Below are positions 1-8,966 of a DNA stretch of 64,000 nt, in pieces. Numbering within the stretch: the stretch's first letter is position 1; the number at the start of each line of letters is the position of its first letter. The notes beneath the pieces are model-generated. The model searched no databases. It saw only the letters and a program-made list of their open reading frames with translations, and was not told where the DNA came from. Origin of the DNA: Actinomycetales bacterium (lineage in GTDB: Bacteria > Actinomycetota > Actinomycetes > Actinomycetales > Dermatophilaceae); assembly GCA_016710385.1 (NCBI GenBank), contig JADJVX010000018.1:558001-622000 (forward strand), read 5' to 3'. Made by a program: the position numbers and the translations under genes.

Positions 1-1203
1 GTTGTTGCGAGACCGGGAGCGCGAGGCATCACGCTCGACGGTCCAGGACGCGTCGGGGTCGACGAGCACGAGGTTGGCCGGCTCGCCCACGGCCAGCGGC
101 CGGCCGTGACCGCCCAGGCCGGCGATCCGGGCCGGCGCTGTCGCCATCCGGTCGGCCAGGTCGCTCCACGTCAGCTGCCCCGGGCGCACGAAGAGGTCGG
201 CGACCACTCCGAGAGCAGTTTCCAGCCCGAGCATGCCGAACGCCGCGTCGGGGAAGGCGTGTTCCTTGTCGTGCCGGGCATGCGGGGCGTGGTCGGTGGC
301 GACCGCGTCGATCGTGCCGTCCAGGAGTGCCTCGCGGATCGCCTCCTGGTCCTCGCTCGGCCGCAGTGGCGGATTGACTTTGAAGACCGGGTCGTATCCC
401 GCGAGTAACTCGGTGCCCAGGGCCAGATGGTGGGGCGTCACTTCGGCGGTCACGGCGATGCCCCGCGACTTGGCCCAGCGCAGCACCTCCACAGATCCGG
501 CCGTGGAGACGTGCGCGACATGGACCCGAGATCCGGTATGCCGGGCCAGCATGACATCGCGCGCGACGATGACGTCCTCGGCGACCCCGGGCCAGCCGGG
601 CAGCCCCAGCCGTCCGGACCACTCACCCTCGTGGCAGCAGGCTTGGCCATCGGCCAACCGCGGGTCCTGAGAGTGCTGCGAGATGACCCCGCCGAAGGCC
701 TTGACGTAGTCCAGGGCCCGGCGCATCAGCCGGGCGTCCGACACGCAGCGACCGTCGTCGGAAAACACCCGCACGCCCGCGCGGGACCGGGCCATCAGGC
801 CGATCTCGGCGAGTTCCACGCCGTCCAACCCCTTGCTCACCGCCCCGACGGGCACGACGTCGACCAAACCCGCAGACCGCCCGAGCTCGAGCACTCGCTC
901 AGCAGCCTCGGCGGTGTCGGTGACCGGCGAGGTGTTGGCCATGGCCAGGACCGCCGTGAACCCACCGGCCGCAGCAGCGGCCGAGCCGGTCGCGACGGTT
1001 TCGGCGTCCTCGCGGCCTGGTTCACGCAGGTGCGTGTGCAGGTCGACCAGCCCCGGCAAGAGCACCAACCCATCGGCGTCGATCGACGCCACGTGCGATG
1101 GGGCTGCGAGCGAACCGATCTCGGCGATGACGCCGCCTCGCACGAGGATGTCGGCGCCGGACTGCCCGAGCAGGCGGGCGCCCCGGATCAGCACGTCAGT
1201 CAT
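1..1203 (-). CDS. pyrC: Dihydroorotase, C-terminus cut off by window edge
   Basis: Cyclises N-carbamoyl-aspartate to dihydroorotate, the third step of cytosolic pyrimidine synthesis. The 401 visible codons carry the amidohydrolase metal motif DLHTHLREPG (residues about 54-63), KVNPPLR, and the active-site ATDHAPH near residue 305. Class I dihydroorotases are about 430 residues, so roughly 30 C-terminal residues are missing beyond position 1. The ATG at 1201-1203 directly precedes the usual beta-strand start (TDVLIRGARLL). It lies 37 bp downstream of pyrB in the same direction, so it is the third visible gene of a pyrR-pyrB-pyrC operon. The frame has no stop inside the window. Confidence 0.96.
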   Translation of the reverse strand, partial: MTDVLIRGARLLGQSGADILVRGGVIAEIGSLAAPSHVASIDADGLVLLPGLVDLHTHLREPGREDAETVATGSAAAAAGGFTAVLAMANTSPVTDTAEAAERVLELGRSAGLVDVVPVGAVSKGLDGVELAEIGLMARSRAGVRVFSDDGRCVSDARLMRRALDYVKAFGGVISQHSQDPRLADGQACCHEGEWSGRLGLPGWPGVAEDVIVARDVMLARHTGSRVHVAHVSTAGSVEVLRWAKSRGIAVTAEVTPHHLALGTELLAGYDPVFKVNPPLRPSEDQEAIREALLDGTIDAVATDHAPHARHDKEHAFPDAAFGMLGLETALGVVADLFVRPGQLTWSDLADRMATAPARIAGLGGHGRPLAVGEPANLVLVDPDASWTVERDASRSRSRNN

Positions 1204-1240
1204 CGTCCTTCTCCCCAGTTCGGTGCCCCGGTGGTCGCCG

Positions 1241-2200
1241 TCATCGGTGGTCCCCGTGGTCGCCGGCCAGCAAGTGGTAAAGGACCGCCATCCGGACCGC
1301 CACCCCCGCCGACACCTGGTCGAGGATCGCCGAGCTGCCCGCGTCGGCGGCTTCGGCGGCGATCTCCAGACCGCGATTCATCGGCCCCGGGTGCAGGATC
1401 GGGATCTCGGGGTTGACGGCATACAGCCGCTCCAGGCGCTCGGCGGTGAGCCCGTAGCCGACGGTGTACTCCCGTGCCGTGGGGAAGAAGCCACCGCTCA
1501 TCCGCTCCTTCTGGACTCGCAGCATCATCACCGCGTCCGGCGGCGGACCGGCATACAGGACCTCGTCAAGGTCCCAGCTCGTCGCGAAGCCGTCGCGCGC
1601 CGCCCAGGCGCCGATGCCGCTGGGCATGAGGGTGGGCGGGGCGACAACGGTGACTTGCGCGCCGAGGGTGGCCAGAGTGATGACGTTCGATCGGAAGACC
1701 CGGGAGTGCGCGAGGTCGCCGACGATGACGACGTGCCGGCCGGTCAGGTCACCGAGCCGGTGGCGCAAGGTGTAGGCGTCGAGCAAGGCCTGGGTGGGAT
1801 GCTCGTGAGTGCCGTCGCCGGCGTTGATGACGCTGGCATCAACCCACTGCGAGACCTGCCGGCAGGCGCCCGAGGCGTTGTGCCGGATGACCAGGGCGTC
1901 GACCGACATCGCCGCGATAGTTCTGACGGTGTCACGCAGCGACTCACCCTTGGACGTCGAGGAACCCTTCGCCGAGATGTTGATCGTGTCGGCCGACATC
2001 CACTTGCCGGCAATCTCGAAGGAACTGCGGGTGCGGGTGGAGTCCTCGAAGAAGAGGTTGATCACGGTGCGGCCGCGCAGCGTCGGCAGCTTCTTGACCT
2101 CGCGCCGCTGCACGTCGTGCATCGACGCCGCGGTCGCGAGGATCGTCTCGATGTCTTCGCGGTCCAGATCGGCACTGGAGAGCAAATGTTTGCCGATCAC
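1241..2200 (-). CDS. pyrB: Aspartate carbamoyltransferase catalytic subunit
   Basis: Condenses carbamoyl phosphate and aspartate to N-carbamoyl-aspartate, the committed pyrimidine step. The 319-residue protein has the carbamoyl-phosphate loop STRTR (residues 54-58), HPTQALLD near residue 135 and the HPGPMNRG segment near residue 272, all typical of the family. Its ATG overlaps the pyrR stop by 4 bp, which implies translational coupling. No pyrI regulatory subunit is present, as is normal in actinobacteria. Confidence 0.97.
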   Translation of the reverse strand: MIGKHLLSSADLDREDIETILATAASMHDVQRREVKKLPTLRGRTVINLFFEDSTRTRSSFEIAGKWMSADTINISAKGSSTSKGESLRDTVRTIAAMSVDALVIRHNASGACRQVSQWVDASVINAGDGTHEHPTQALLDAYTLRHRLGDLTGRHVVIVGDLAHSRVFRSNVITLATLGAQVTVVAPPTLMPSGIGAWAARDGFATSWDLDEVLYAGPPPDAVMMLRVQKERMSGGFFPTAREYTVGYGLTAERLERLYAVNPEIPILHPGPMNRGLEIAAEAADAGSSAILDQVSAGVAVRMAVLYHLLAGDHGDHR

Positions 2201-2766
2201 CGGTCGCCCCCCGAGATGCGCACGTCTTCCGCCCCACCGTCGGACTCGGCGAGCGCGACATGCACCCGCTCCGACGAGGAGGTGGGCAGATTCTTGCCGA
2301 CATAGTCGGCCCGGATGGGCAGCTCGCGGTGCCCGCGGTCGACCAGGACGGCGAGGCGGACTGCGCGCGGACGTCCCAGGTCATTGATGGCCTCCAGCGC
2401 GGCCCGGATGGTGCGGCCCGAGTAGAGCACGTCGTCGACGAGGACGACGACCTTGTCATCGATGCCGCCGACGGGCACGACCGTGCGACCGGGTGCGCGG
2501 GTGGGTTGACGACGCAGGTCATCGCGGAACATCGTCACGTCGAGCGTCCCTACCGGAACGTTGACGCCTTCGACCTCGCGTAACACGGCAGCCAGCCGCT
2601 GGGCCAGCGGGACGCCGCGGGAGGGGATGCCGAGCAGGACGAGGTCGGCGGGACCCTTGTTGCGTTCGAGGATCTCGTGAGCCACGCGGCGCAGGGCCCG
2701 GGAAATGTCACCGGAACTCAGGACCACACGTGCGGCCGGGGGTGGCGGCGTTGCGCTGCTGCCCAC
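2197..2766 (-). CDS. pyrR: Bifunctional pyr operon regulator / uracil phosphoribosyltransferase
   Basis: PyrR senses UMP/PRPP, controls pyr expression by binding mRNA, and has weak uracil phosphoribosyltransferase activity. The 189-residue protein has the PRPP loop VVLVDDVLYSGRT (residues about 107-119) and the N-terminal RVAHEILERN helix. The GTG at 2764-2766 follows an AGGAGGT-type ribosome site at 2771-2778, which decides the start. It heads the pyrR-pyrB-pyrC operon and is divergent from the first acyltransferase gene. I found no clear PyrR-binding loop or attenuator in the short leader, so the mechanism is not visible here. Confidence 0.95.
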   Translation of the reverse strand: MGSSATPPPPAARVVLSSGDISRALRRVAHEILERNKGPADLVLLGIPSRGVPLAQRLAAVLREVEGVNVPVGTLDVTMFRDDLRRQPTRAPGRTVVPVGGIDDKVVVLVDDVLYSGRTIRAALEAINDLGRPRAVRLAVLVDRGHRELPIRADYVGKNLPTSSSERVHVALAESDGGAEDVRISGGDR

Positions 2767-2951
2767 ACGGACCTCCTTCCCCGCCTCACGGGACGGTGGT
2801 TAAAGGACGTCGACTTCCCGGTCACCCTACTCCCGGCGCAGCGGTGCGCTGGACCGCGTCCAGGAGTCGGGCGCCGTGGTTCATGTCACGCCGCTACAGT
2901 CGGGGCTCGATACCCGACTCTTCGTTCTGCAATGTCGCTGAAGGAGCCGCT

Positions 2952-4367
2952 GTGGAGCCAGTGCATGTCGCCCCCGTCGACGCCGGATACCTGTCGATGG
3001 ACGCGTCCAACACGACCGGCAATGTCACCCTCGTGCTGTCGCTCGCGGGCGATCTCACCTTGCCGGCGCTGCGCGCGCACGTCCAGGACCGGCTCCCCCT
3101 CCTGCCCGAACTGCGGAGGGTGTTGCACGAGGTCGCGTGGGGCATGGATCGACCGTGGTGGGTTGACGATGCGGCCTTCGACCTCGGTCGACACGTGGCC
3201 GAGCACCGTCTGCCCAACGCCCTCCCCGGAGACCCGGCCGACCCGGCCGGCACGAGCGGCGATATCCCACCGGCCGTGCGCGAAGCCGCCACCCGAGTGT
3301 TGATGCAGCCGCTGGACCGCACCCGGCCGTTGTGGCGGATCGACCTGGTCCGCGCGGGACGCGCTGGATCGCGGCGGGCGTTCGTCTGCGTCACCATTCA
3401 CCACGCCATGGCCGACGGCACCCAATTCCTGCACGTGCTGCGCACGCTCTTCGATGCCCACTCCCACCCAGCCCCCCAGGGCGACACGTGGGCTGCTACC
3501 GCCGCGCCCGCTGACGCCGAACTGCTGCGCCGCAGCGCGACGGAGTCGATCGAATGGATGTGGCGCAACACCTTCGCCGCCGCGGGTTCGATCGCTGGCA
3601 CCGTCGGCCAGCAGGCGTGGCAGAACGTCACGACCACCTCGACCCAGAGCGCGCCAGTCACGCCGTTCAACAAGACGCTCAGCTCCGACCGGGCCTGGGG
3701 CGTGGCCTCGGTCTCGATCGGGGCCAGCCAAGCGGTGCGCAGGCGCCTCGGGGTCACCCTCAACGATCTCCTGCATGCCATGGTCGCCGAGGCATTGCGG
3801 GACTGGATGCTCGCGCGGCGCGCGCTGCCGGCCACTCCCCTGGTCGTGCTGGTGCCGAAGGTGGCCGCCGGCACCAGCCCCGATCCGGGGGCGCTCAACC
3901 GCATCGAGATGGGGGTGAGCACCTTGCCGACGCACGTCACCGACCCGGTTGCCCGGCTGCGGACCATCCATGCCGCCATGCGTCAGGCCAAGGACACCCC
4001 GTTGTTCACCGAGACGGTCATGGACCTCGCGGCGCGGATGTCCACGACCTCCACCTCCCCGCTCACCCGGTATGCCGCTGACCTCGCCGTCCAGTGGCGG
4101 GTCATGGACTATGTGCCGACCGGCACCAACCTGGTCATCTCGAACGTGAGCATGGGCACTGATCGCTACGAAATCGCCGACGTCGAGGTCACCCACGTCC
4201 ACCCGCTCTCGCCCTTGTCCAACGGCCAGGGTGTGTTCGTCACGACGCAGGGCTACCGCGGCCATCTCGATATCGGCGTCACCAGCTGCGCGCAGCTCAT
4301 GCCCGACGTCCAGCAGGTCGTCGACGCCATGGTGGCGTGTTACGAGCGGCTGTGTGCGCTCGGGTGA
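2952..4367 (+). CDS. WS/DGAT family O-acyltransferase, copy 1
   Basis: Probable wax ester synthase / acyl-CoA:diacylglycerol acyltransferase, using acyl-CoA to esterify diacylglycerol or alcohols for storage lipid. The 471-residue protein has the catalytic HHAMADG motif (HHxxxDG) near residue 155, NDLLHA, ISNVSMG and a C-terminal GYRGHLDIG, in the family order. The GTG at 2952 is chosen because AAGGAG lies 5 nt upstream (2941-2946) and the protein then begins with the usual 'DAGYLSMD' N-terminus; the open frame continues upstream without homology. A related copy follows 121 bp downstream. Substrate choice (TAG versus wax) cannot be read from the sequence. Confidence 0.9.
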   Translation: MEPVHVAPVDAGYLSMDASNTTGNVTLVLSLAGDLTLPALRAHVQDRLPLLPELRRVLHEVAWGMDRPWWVDDAAFDLGRHVAEHRLPNALPGDPADPAGTSGDIPPAVREAATRVLMQPLDRTRPLWRIDLVRAGRAGSRRAFVCVTIHHAMADGTQFLHVLRTLFDAHSHPAPQGDTWAATAAPADAELLRRSATESIEWMWRNTFAAAGSIAGTVGQQAWQNVTTTSTQSAPVTPFNKTLSSDRAWGVASVSIGASQAVRRRLGVTLNDLLHAMVAEALRDWMLARRALPATPLVVLVPKVAAGTSPDPGALNRIEMGVSTLPTHVTDPVARLRTIHAAMRQAKDTPLFTETVMDLAARMSTTSTSPLTRYAADLAVQWRVMDYVPTGTNLVISNVSMGTDRYEIADVEVTHVHPLSPLSNGQGVFVTTQGYRGHLDIGVTSCAQLMPDVQQVVDAMVACYERLCALG

Positions 4368-4488
4368 CCTCTGACCCGTGACGCCGCGACCCGTTGCGGT
4401 CTAGGGTCACCTCGGGCCCGCCAATCGCCGGTATGCCGTGCGGTTGCCTCGGGCGGTCACAGCACCATCAGCGGACGGAGGTGGGCAC

Positions 4489-5838
4489 ATGCAGGCCGAA
4501 CAACTGCGACCCCTCGACGCGGCATACCTGGCCTTGGACGGACCCCGCACGGTCGGGCACGTCTGCCTCATGTTGCCGCTGGACGGCGCGGTGACCTTCA
4601 GCGAACTGCTGGCCCAGGTGCGCGCCCGGGTGGGCCGACTGCCGGAACTGCGGCGCCGGCTGCGCCAACTGCCCTTTGGAGTGGACCGGCCCTGGTGGGT
4701 CGATGACACCGAATTCGACGTGCGCCATCACGTCTTCGAAGACCGCGCCGGTCCAACTGGCATGGCAGCTGCCGTCGCGCGCATCGCCATGGGACCGCTG
4801 GACCGGTCTCGTCCGCTGTGGGAGGCCCACTTGGTCACCGCCACCGACGGCAGTTGTGCGGTCGTCACCAAGGTGCACCACGCGATCGCCGATGGATCCC
4901 GCATGCGCGACATCCTGCACGCCCTGCTCGGGATCGGCGACGAGGTCGGGCAGGACCGGGACGCCGACCCACTCGCGTGGGATCCCGAGCCCGAGCCGTC
5001 GCTCCCGGCACTGCTCACCCGGGGCGCGCTCGGGCTGATGAGCTGGTCGGTCGAGGCCGGCGTCTCGGCGGTGCGCCAGAGCGTCACCGACCCGAGCGGC
5101 CTGGCCCGGGCCGTCGACTTCTCGGGCTGGCCCGGAGCCCCGGCGACGATCCTCAACAAGCCCGTGAGCGGTCGCCGCTCGTGGGCCTTCGGCACGTGGG
5201 ACCTGCAGGCGAGCAAACCGGCCCGCGCGAAGCTCGCGGCGACGGTCAACGACTTGCTGCATGCCGCGGCTGCCGCGGGTCTCCGGTCCTGGCTTCTGGA
5301 GCGTGACGCCCTGCCCACCGCGCCGTTGGTCGCCATGGTGCCGATCTCGGTGCGCCATCTGGCCGTCGACCAGTCCGGGGCAAACCGCATCGCGCTCACT
5401 CTGTGCACCCTGCCCACCGATGTCGCCGATCCGGCCGAGCGCGTCGTGGCGGCCCGAGAGTCGATGGCCGCTGCCAAGTCCCACCCGGCGATGAGTGAAG
5501 AGGCCCTGGCCGTGGTGTTCCGGGCCTTCGCGCCCGTGCTCTCCCCCGGTAGCACTCTGGCGACGGCACTGCGGCTGCCCGACTACGTCCACCTACCCTT
5601 CAACACGGTCATCTCGAACGTCCCGATGGGCGCCGACCTGTTCGGGGTCGGCGCCCGCCGGGTGACCGCCGTGTATCCGTTCCCCCCCATCGGCGAAGGA
5701 ATGGGGGTCAACGTCACGGTCCAGGGCTACCGGGGCCGCCTCGATGTCGGCGTCAGTGCCTGCGCCGAGATCGTGCCCGACATCGAGGACCTCTTTGCGG
5801 CGATGACCCGCGAATGGGAGACCCTCTGCGCGCTGTGA
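4489..5838 (+). CDS. WS/DGAT family O-acyltransferase, copy 2
   Basis: Second member of the WS/DGAT family, 449 residues. It has HHAIADG as the catalytic motif, NDLLHAA, ISNVPMG and a closing GYRGRLDVGV. The ATG at 4489 has a GGAGGTG ribosome site a few bases upstream and gives the standard 'LDAAYLALDG' N-terminus. It is clearly diverged from copy 1 rather than a recent duplicate. A weak promoter is possible in the gap (GTGACG at 4378-4383, 18-bp spacer, TAGGGT at 4402-4407), and one copy of the GTATGCCG word lies between that and the start. It may therefore be transcribed alone or with copy 1. Confidence 0.9.
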   Translation: MQAEQLRPLDAAYLALDGPRTVGHVCLMLPLDGAVTFSELLAQVRARVGRLPELRRRLRQLPFGVDRPWWVDDTEFDVRHHVFEDRAGPTGMAAAVARIAMGPLDRSRPLWEAHLVTATDGSCAVVTKVHHAIADGSRMRDILHALLGIGDEVGQDRDADPLAWDPEPEPSLPALLTRGALGLMSWSVEAGVSAVRQSVTDPSGLARAVDFSGWPGAPATILNKPVSGRRSWAFGTWDLQASKPARAKLAATVNDLLHAAAAAGLRSWLLERDALPTAPLVAMVPISVRHLAVDQSGANRIALTLCTLPTDVADPAERVVAARESMAAAKSHPAMSEEALAVVFRAFAPVLSPGSTLATALRLPDYVHLPFNTVISNVPMGADLFGVGARRVTAVYPFPPIGEGMGVNVTVQGYRGRLDVGVSACAEIVPDIEDLFAAMTREWETLCAL

Positions 5839-5865
5839 CCTGTGCCCGACTCCACTCCACGGCGA

Positions 5866-6357
5866 CTAGGGAGTCGTCCCCCATCCTGGCGGCGGAGGTG
5901 GCGGCGGTGGGGCACTCGGCTCTGCTGACGGCATACCGGCCGGGGGGTATGCCGTCGAAGGCGCCGCAGCAGCAGACCCGGCAGCGCCCGCTCCTGGAGG
6001 TGGCGGCGGTGGCGCCGCCGGAGGTGGCGGCGCGCCGTAGCCGGACGGCGGTGGTGGGGCGGCATACCCCCCAGCGACCGCGCCGGGAGGCGGGGGCGCG
6101 GCGGTCTGCAGCGCGAAACTCGGGATGGCGCCCTGAGTCTCGAAACCCTGCAATGCCGCTATGAGCCGCGCGTGCTCTGACTCGTCCGCCGGACGCCCGG
6201 TGGCCTGGAGATAGGCCAGCACGCCGAGGTCGCGGAAATGACGATCGACCGCTTTGGCCGCAGCTGCCGGCCCAGCGACACCGGCAGTGTTCAACGCTTC
6301 ATCCGCCTTGGCCGCAAGCTCGGTCGCCGCGGCGCGGGCCTTGTCGAGGAATCCCAT
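5866..6357 (-). CDS. Small hypothetical protein with proline-rich C-terminal half
   Basis: Not recognised as a named family. The ATG at 6355-6357 opens an amphipathic Ala-rich helix (GFLDKARAAATELAAKADEAL). A globular stretch of about 60 residues follows, including DRHFRDLGVLAYLQATGRPADES and IAALQGF. The last 75 or so residues are low-complexity Pro/Gly/Ala with runs of 5-8 prolines. Length is 163 residues; there is no signal peptide or membrane segment. The N-terminal part resembles short-C-terminal-domain/oligomerisation proteins in character, which is only an impression. It is divergent from the AIM24 gene and tail-to-tail with the acyltransferase (27 bp apart). Its 3' half contains an inverted GTATGCCG pair at 5927-5956. 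Confidence 0.75.
   Translation of the reverse strand: MGFLDKARAAATELAAKADEALNTAGVAGPAAAAKAVDRHFRDLGVLAYLQATGRPADESEHARLIAALQGFETQGAIPSFALQTAAPPPPGAVAGGYAAPPPPSGYGAPPPPAAPPPPPPGAGAAGSAAAAPSTAYPPAGMPSAEPSAPPPPPPPPGWGTTP
5927..5956. repeat. Inverted GGTATGCCGTC pair inside coding sequence
   Basis: GACGGCATACC (5927-5937) and its exact complement (5946-5956) flank an 8-nt loop within the proline-rich gene, near its 3' end and close to the convergent acyltransferase. It could act as a terminator or simply be a hairpin copy of the dispersed word. Confidence 0.7.
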
Positions 6358-6543
6358 GTCATGACCTTTCGATGGGGAGCGCATCCGTGACGCAGCGGGT
6401 GCGGGGATGCAGCTCCCATCGTGGCCCCTGAGCCGGCGTTTTCGCGGCAAAACGCCGTCAGGAGTCCACCCTGGGGACTAGCGTCGGTGGTGGCCCTCGA
6501 CAGTGGTGGGCCCCTGATCGATCTCCCCCGGAAGGACTGCCTG

Positions 6544-7281
6544 ATGGCCATTCACGGATCGCTGTTCACCGAATACCAGGAGAACCCGTCGGCCGATCCG
6601 TTCGTGCTGCAGAACAAGAAGATGCTCAAGATCTCGATGGCCTACGGCCCGGTGTGGGCACGCACCGGATCGATGGTGGCCTACCAGGGCGATGTGCGCT
6701 TCGAGAACACGGGTTCGGGTGGCCTGAACAAGATGCTCAAGGCCGCCGTGACCGGCGAGGGTGTCAAGGTGATGCGCTGCACCGGGTCGGGTGAGCTGTT
6801 TGTCGCCGACACGGCCAGCGAGATCCAGCTGTTCTACCTCGAGAACGACATGGTCTCGGTCAACGGCAACAACGTGCTGGCCTTCTCCGGGTCGGTGGAG
6901 TGGGACATTCACCGGCTGCAGGCTCGCGGCGGGATGATGGCCGGTGGGATGTACAACGTCTCACTGCGCGGCACCGGCTATGTGGCCGTGACGACCAAGG
7001 GCGACCCGGTCGCACTCGACGTCTCTGGAGCCCCGACTTTCGCCGATGCACAAGCGGTCGTGTTGTGGACCAGTGGGGTGTCCATGGACATCCGGGTGGA
7101 CACCGGCGGCCTCGGGTCCATGTTGCGCGGCGGCACTGGCGAAACCTTCCAGATGGCCTTCGGGGGCCAGGGGTATGTCCTGGTGCAGCCCAGCGAATCA
7201 GTCGTCGACGGCGGTCACCAGGCCGCGACCGGGTCTGGTGGCAGCGGCGCTGGGGGGCTGCTCGGCGGGCTTATTCGCTAG
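6544..7281 (+). CDS. AIM24 family protein (formerly DUF124)
   Basis: The 245-residue protein matches the AIM24/DUF124 beta-helix family: an N-terminal VLQNKKMLKISM segment, GELFVADTASEIQLFYLEND, the LAFSGSVEWDIHRL segment and a closing GGQGYVLVQPSE. These are followed by a Gly/Ser-rich tail ending GGLLGGLIR. The family's biochemical role is not settled; bacterial members may be lipid- or membrane-associated. The ATG at 6544 follows a GGAAGGA site and the family N-terminus starts within a few residues, so upstream in-frame codons are rejected. Its 3' end overlaps the convergent VOC gene by 11 bp. Confidence 0.88.
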   Translation: MAIHGSLFTEYQENPSADPFVLQNKKMLKISMAYGPVWARTGSMVAYQGDVRFENTGSGGLNKMLKAAVTGEGVKVMRCTGSGELFVADTASEIQLFYLENDMVSVNGNNVLAFSGSVEWDIHRLQARGGMMAGGMYNVSLRGTGYVAVTTKGDPVALDVSGAPTFADAQAVVLWTSGVSMDIRVDTGGLGSMLRGGTGETFQMAFGGQGYVLVQPSESVVDGGHQAATGSGGSGAGGLLGGLIR

Positions 7282-7786
7282 CACCCGGGCCGGCCGACCG
7301 GCCGACCCGACCGGCTCGCCCGACTCGCTCGCCCGACTGGACGAGCAGGCAGAACGGATGTCCGGCGGGGTCGGCCAGGACATACAGCGGTTCCCCGGCA
7401 TCGCCCGAACGGTCGTGCAGCAGCCGGGCGCCCAGCTGCTCGGCGCGGTGGCGATGCTGGTCCAGCGCGTCGATCGACACCACGGTGAAGTCCAGGTGCA
7501 TCTGCATGGGCACCTGCTCGGATGGCCAGGTCGGTGTGCGCGTGTCAGCTTTCCGCTGGATCGCCATCACCCGGACCCCGTCGGCGTCCAGCAGCACCAG
7601 CCAGTCCGGGTCATCCGGGCTGCCATCGGTGGGCGGCTCGTCCCCGGGCCGATAGCGCAGCCCGAGTAGCTCGCGGTAGAACTCCGCCAACCCGCGACAG
7701 TCCCGCGCGTCGATGGCGGTGTGCAGCAGCTCCGGGTATGCCGGCGGCGGCTCACTTGGGCCGGTTGCTGCGGATGCGTCCGTCAT
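7271..7786 (-). CDS. VOC (glyoxalase/bleomycin resistance-like) family protein
   Basis: A 171-residue vicinal-oxygen-chelate protein of unknown substrate. It has two beta-alpha-beta-beta-beta units. The first runs from LLHTAIDARDCRGLAEFYRELLGL; the second from MHLDFTVVSIDALDQHRHRAEQLGA to YVLADPAGHPFCLL, the usual VOC closing strand. Metal-ligand type residues (H near 22, E, H near 99) can be seen but not assigned. It lies 8 bp downstream of nusB in the same direction, so it is the last gene of the aro-efp-nusB run. The C-terminal 20 residues are Arg/Gly-rich and overlap the AIM24 gene. Confidence 0.85.
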   Translation of the reverse strand: MTDASAATGPSEPPPAYPELLHTAIDARDCRGLAEFYRELLGLRYRPGDEPPTDGSPDDPDWLVLLDADGVRVMAIQRKADTRTPTWPSEQVPMQMHLDFTVVSIDALDQHRHRAEQLGARLLHDRSGDAGEPLYVLADPAGHPFCLLVQSGERVGRAGRVGRSAGPGASE

Positions 7787-7794
7787 CCCGGGCC

Positions 7795-8205
7795 TCAGAG
7801 GGTGTGGCGGATCTCTGCGATCCGGCCCAGCAGCCCGTTGATGAACGCCGGTGAGTCGTCCGTGGACAAGTCCTTAGCCAGGGCGACCGCCTCGGAGATC
7901 GTCACCGCCTCGGGCACCTCGTCACTGTGCAGGAGTTCCCACGTGGCCAGGCGCAGGATCGCCCGGTCCACAGCCGGCATCCGCTCGACCGTCCAGCCCT
8001 GCGAATAGGTCGCGAGCAGATCGTTGATCTCCGACCAGGTGCGCACGACCCCCTCGACGAGCGTCACGGCATACTCGGGCAGCGCGGTCTGCGCCATCGG
8101 ACGGGCGAGCCGTTCGAGGAGCAGTCCCTGCACGTTGACGCCGCGCTGGTCGGCCTCGAAGAGGATGTCCAGCGCGCGCTTGCGTGACTTGGTGCGTGCA
8201 CCCAT
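7795..8205 (-). CDS. nusB: Transcription antitermination factor NusB
   Basis: Binds boxA RNA with NusE/S10 in rRNA antitermination complexes. The 136-residue all-helical protein starts GARTKSRKRALDILFEADQRG and ends INGLLGRIAE, both hallmark segments. The ATG at 8203-8205 is preferred over an in-frame start 15 codons upstream, because the family begins exactly here. A copy of the GGTATGCCGT word lies directly upstream of the start codon (8207-8216). It sits 67 bp downstream of efp, a common actinobacterial pairing, and the rRNA operon it would act on is also in this window. Confidence 0.96.
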   Translation of the reverse strand: MGARTKSRKRALDILFEADQRGVNVQGLLLERLARPMAQTALPEYAVTLVEGVVRTWSEINDLLATYSQGWTVERMPAVDRAILRLATWELLHSDEVPEAVTISEAVALAKDLSTDDSPAFINGLLGRIAEIRHTL

Positions 8206-8272
8206 GGGGTATGCCGTTCGGTCGAGGTGGGATGTCGCGGTGACCGGCAATCGGTCAGTCGCGGCGCACGGG

Positions 8273-8833
8273 TCAGTTGACCCGGCCGAGGTAGGAGCCG
8301 TCGCGGGTGTCGACCTTGACCCTGGTGCCGGTCTCGAGGAAGAGCGGCACCTGGATCAAGGCGCCGGTCTCCAAGGTGGCGGGCTTAGTGCCACCGGTCG
8401 ACCGGTCGCCCTGCAGGCCCGGCTCGGTGTGCGAGATGACCAGGACGACCGAGGCCGGCAGCTCGATGTAAAGAGGCACACCCTCGTGGGTCGCGACGAT
8501 GGCGTTCTGGTTCTCCAACAGGTAGTTGGCGGCGGTGCCGACGACCGTGTCGGAGACGTGCAGCTGGTCGTAGGTGTCGGTGTCCATGAAGACGAAGTCC
8601 GACCCGTCCTTGTAGAGGTACTGCATGGTGCGCTTGTCGACGTTGGAGGTCTCGACCTTGACCCCCGCGTTGAAGGTCTTGTCGACGACCTTGCCCGACA
8701 GGACGTTCTTCAGCTTGGTGCGCACGAACGCGGGGCCCTTGCCCGGCTTCACGTGCTGGAACTCGATGACGGTCCACAGCTGCCCGTCGATGTTGAGAAC
8801 GAGCCCGTTCTTGAGGTCATTGGTGGTTGCCAC
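8273..8833 (-). CDS. efp: Translation elongation factor P
   Basis: Relieves ribosome stalling at polyproline. The 186-residue protein has the normal three-domain length: KOW-like N-domain (to about residue 65), then two OB domains ending in GSYLGRVN. The tip loop reads KPGKGPAF, with the lysine flanked as PGKGP. Actinobacterial EF-Ps with this loop are reported to act without lysine modification, and no epmA/epmB-like gene is visible nearby. The GTG at 8831-8833 is chosen because the family begins MATTNDLKNG; the open frame continues about 100 codons upstream without similarity. The upstream 133 bp contains a GTATGCCG copy near 8858. Confidence 0.96.
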   Translation of the reverse strand: MATTNDLKNGLVLNIDGQLWTVIEFQHVKPGKGPAFVRTKLKNVLSGKVVDKTFNAGVKVETSNVDKRTMQYLYKDGSDFVFMDTDTYDQLHVSDTVVGTAANYLLENQNAIVATHEGVPLYIELPASVVLVISHTEPGLQGDRSTGGTKPATLETGALIQVPLFLETGTRVKVDTRDGSYLGRVN

Positions 8834-8966
8834 GGGGGTGTCGCTTTCTTGCTCGCTGGTATGCCGGGCGCGCTGCACCCGTCGAAGGCCTGGTGGGATT
8901 CCGGTCGAGTCTACCGCGCAGGGACGGCGGCCCCGATGCACCGAGCAGCGCTGGCCGGGTTGGAGG

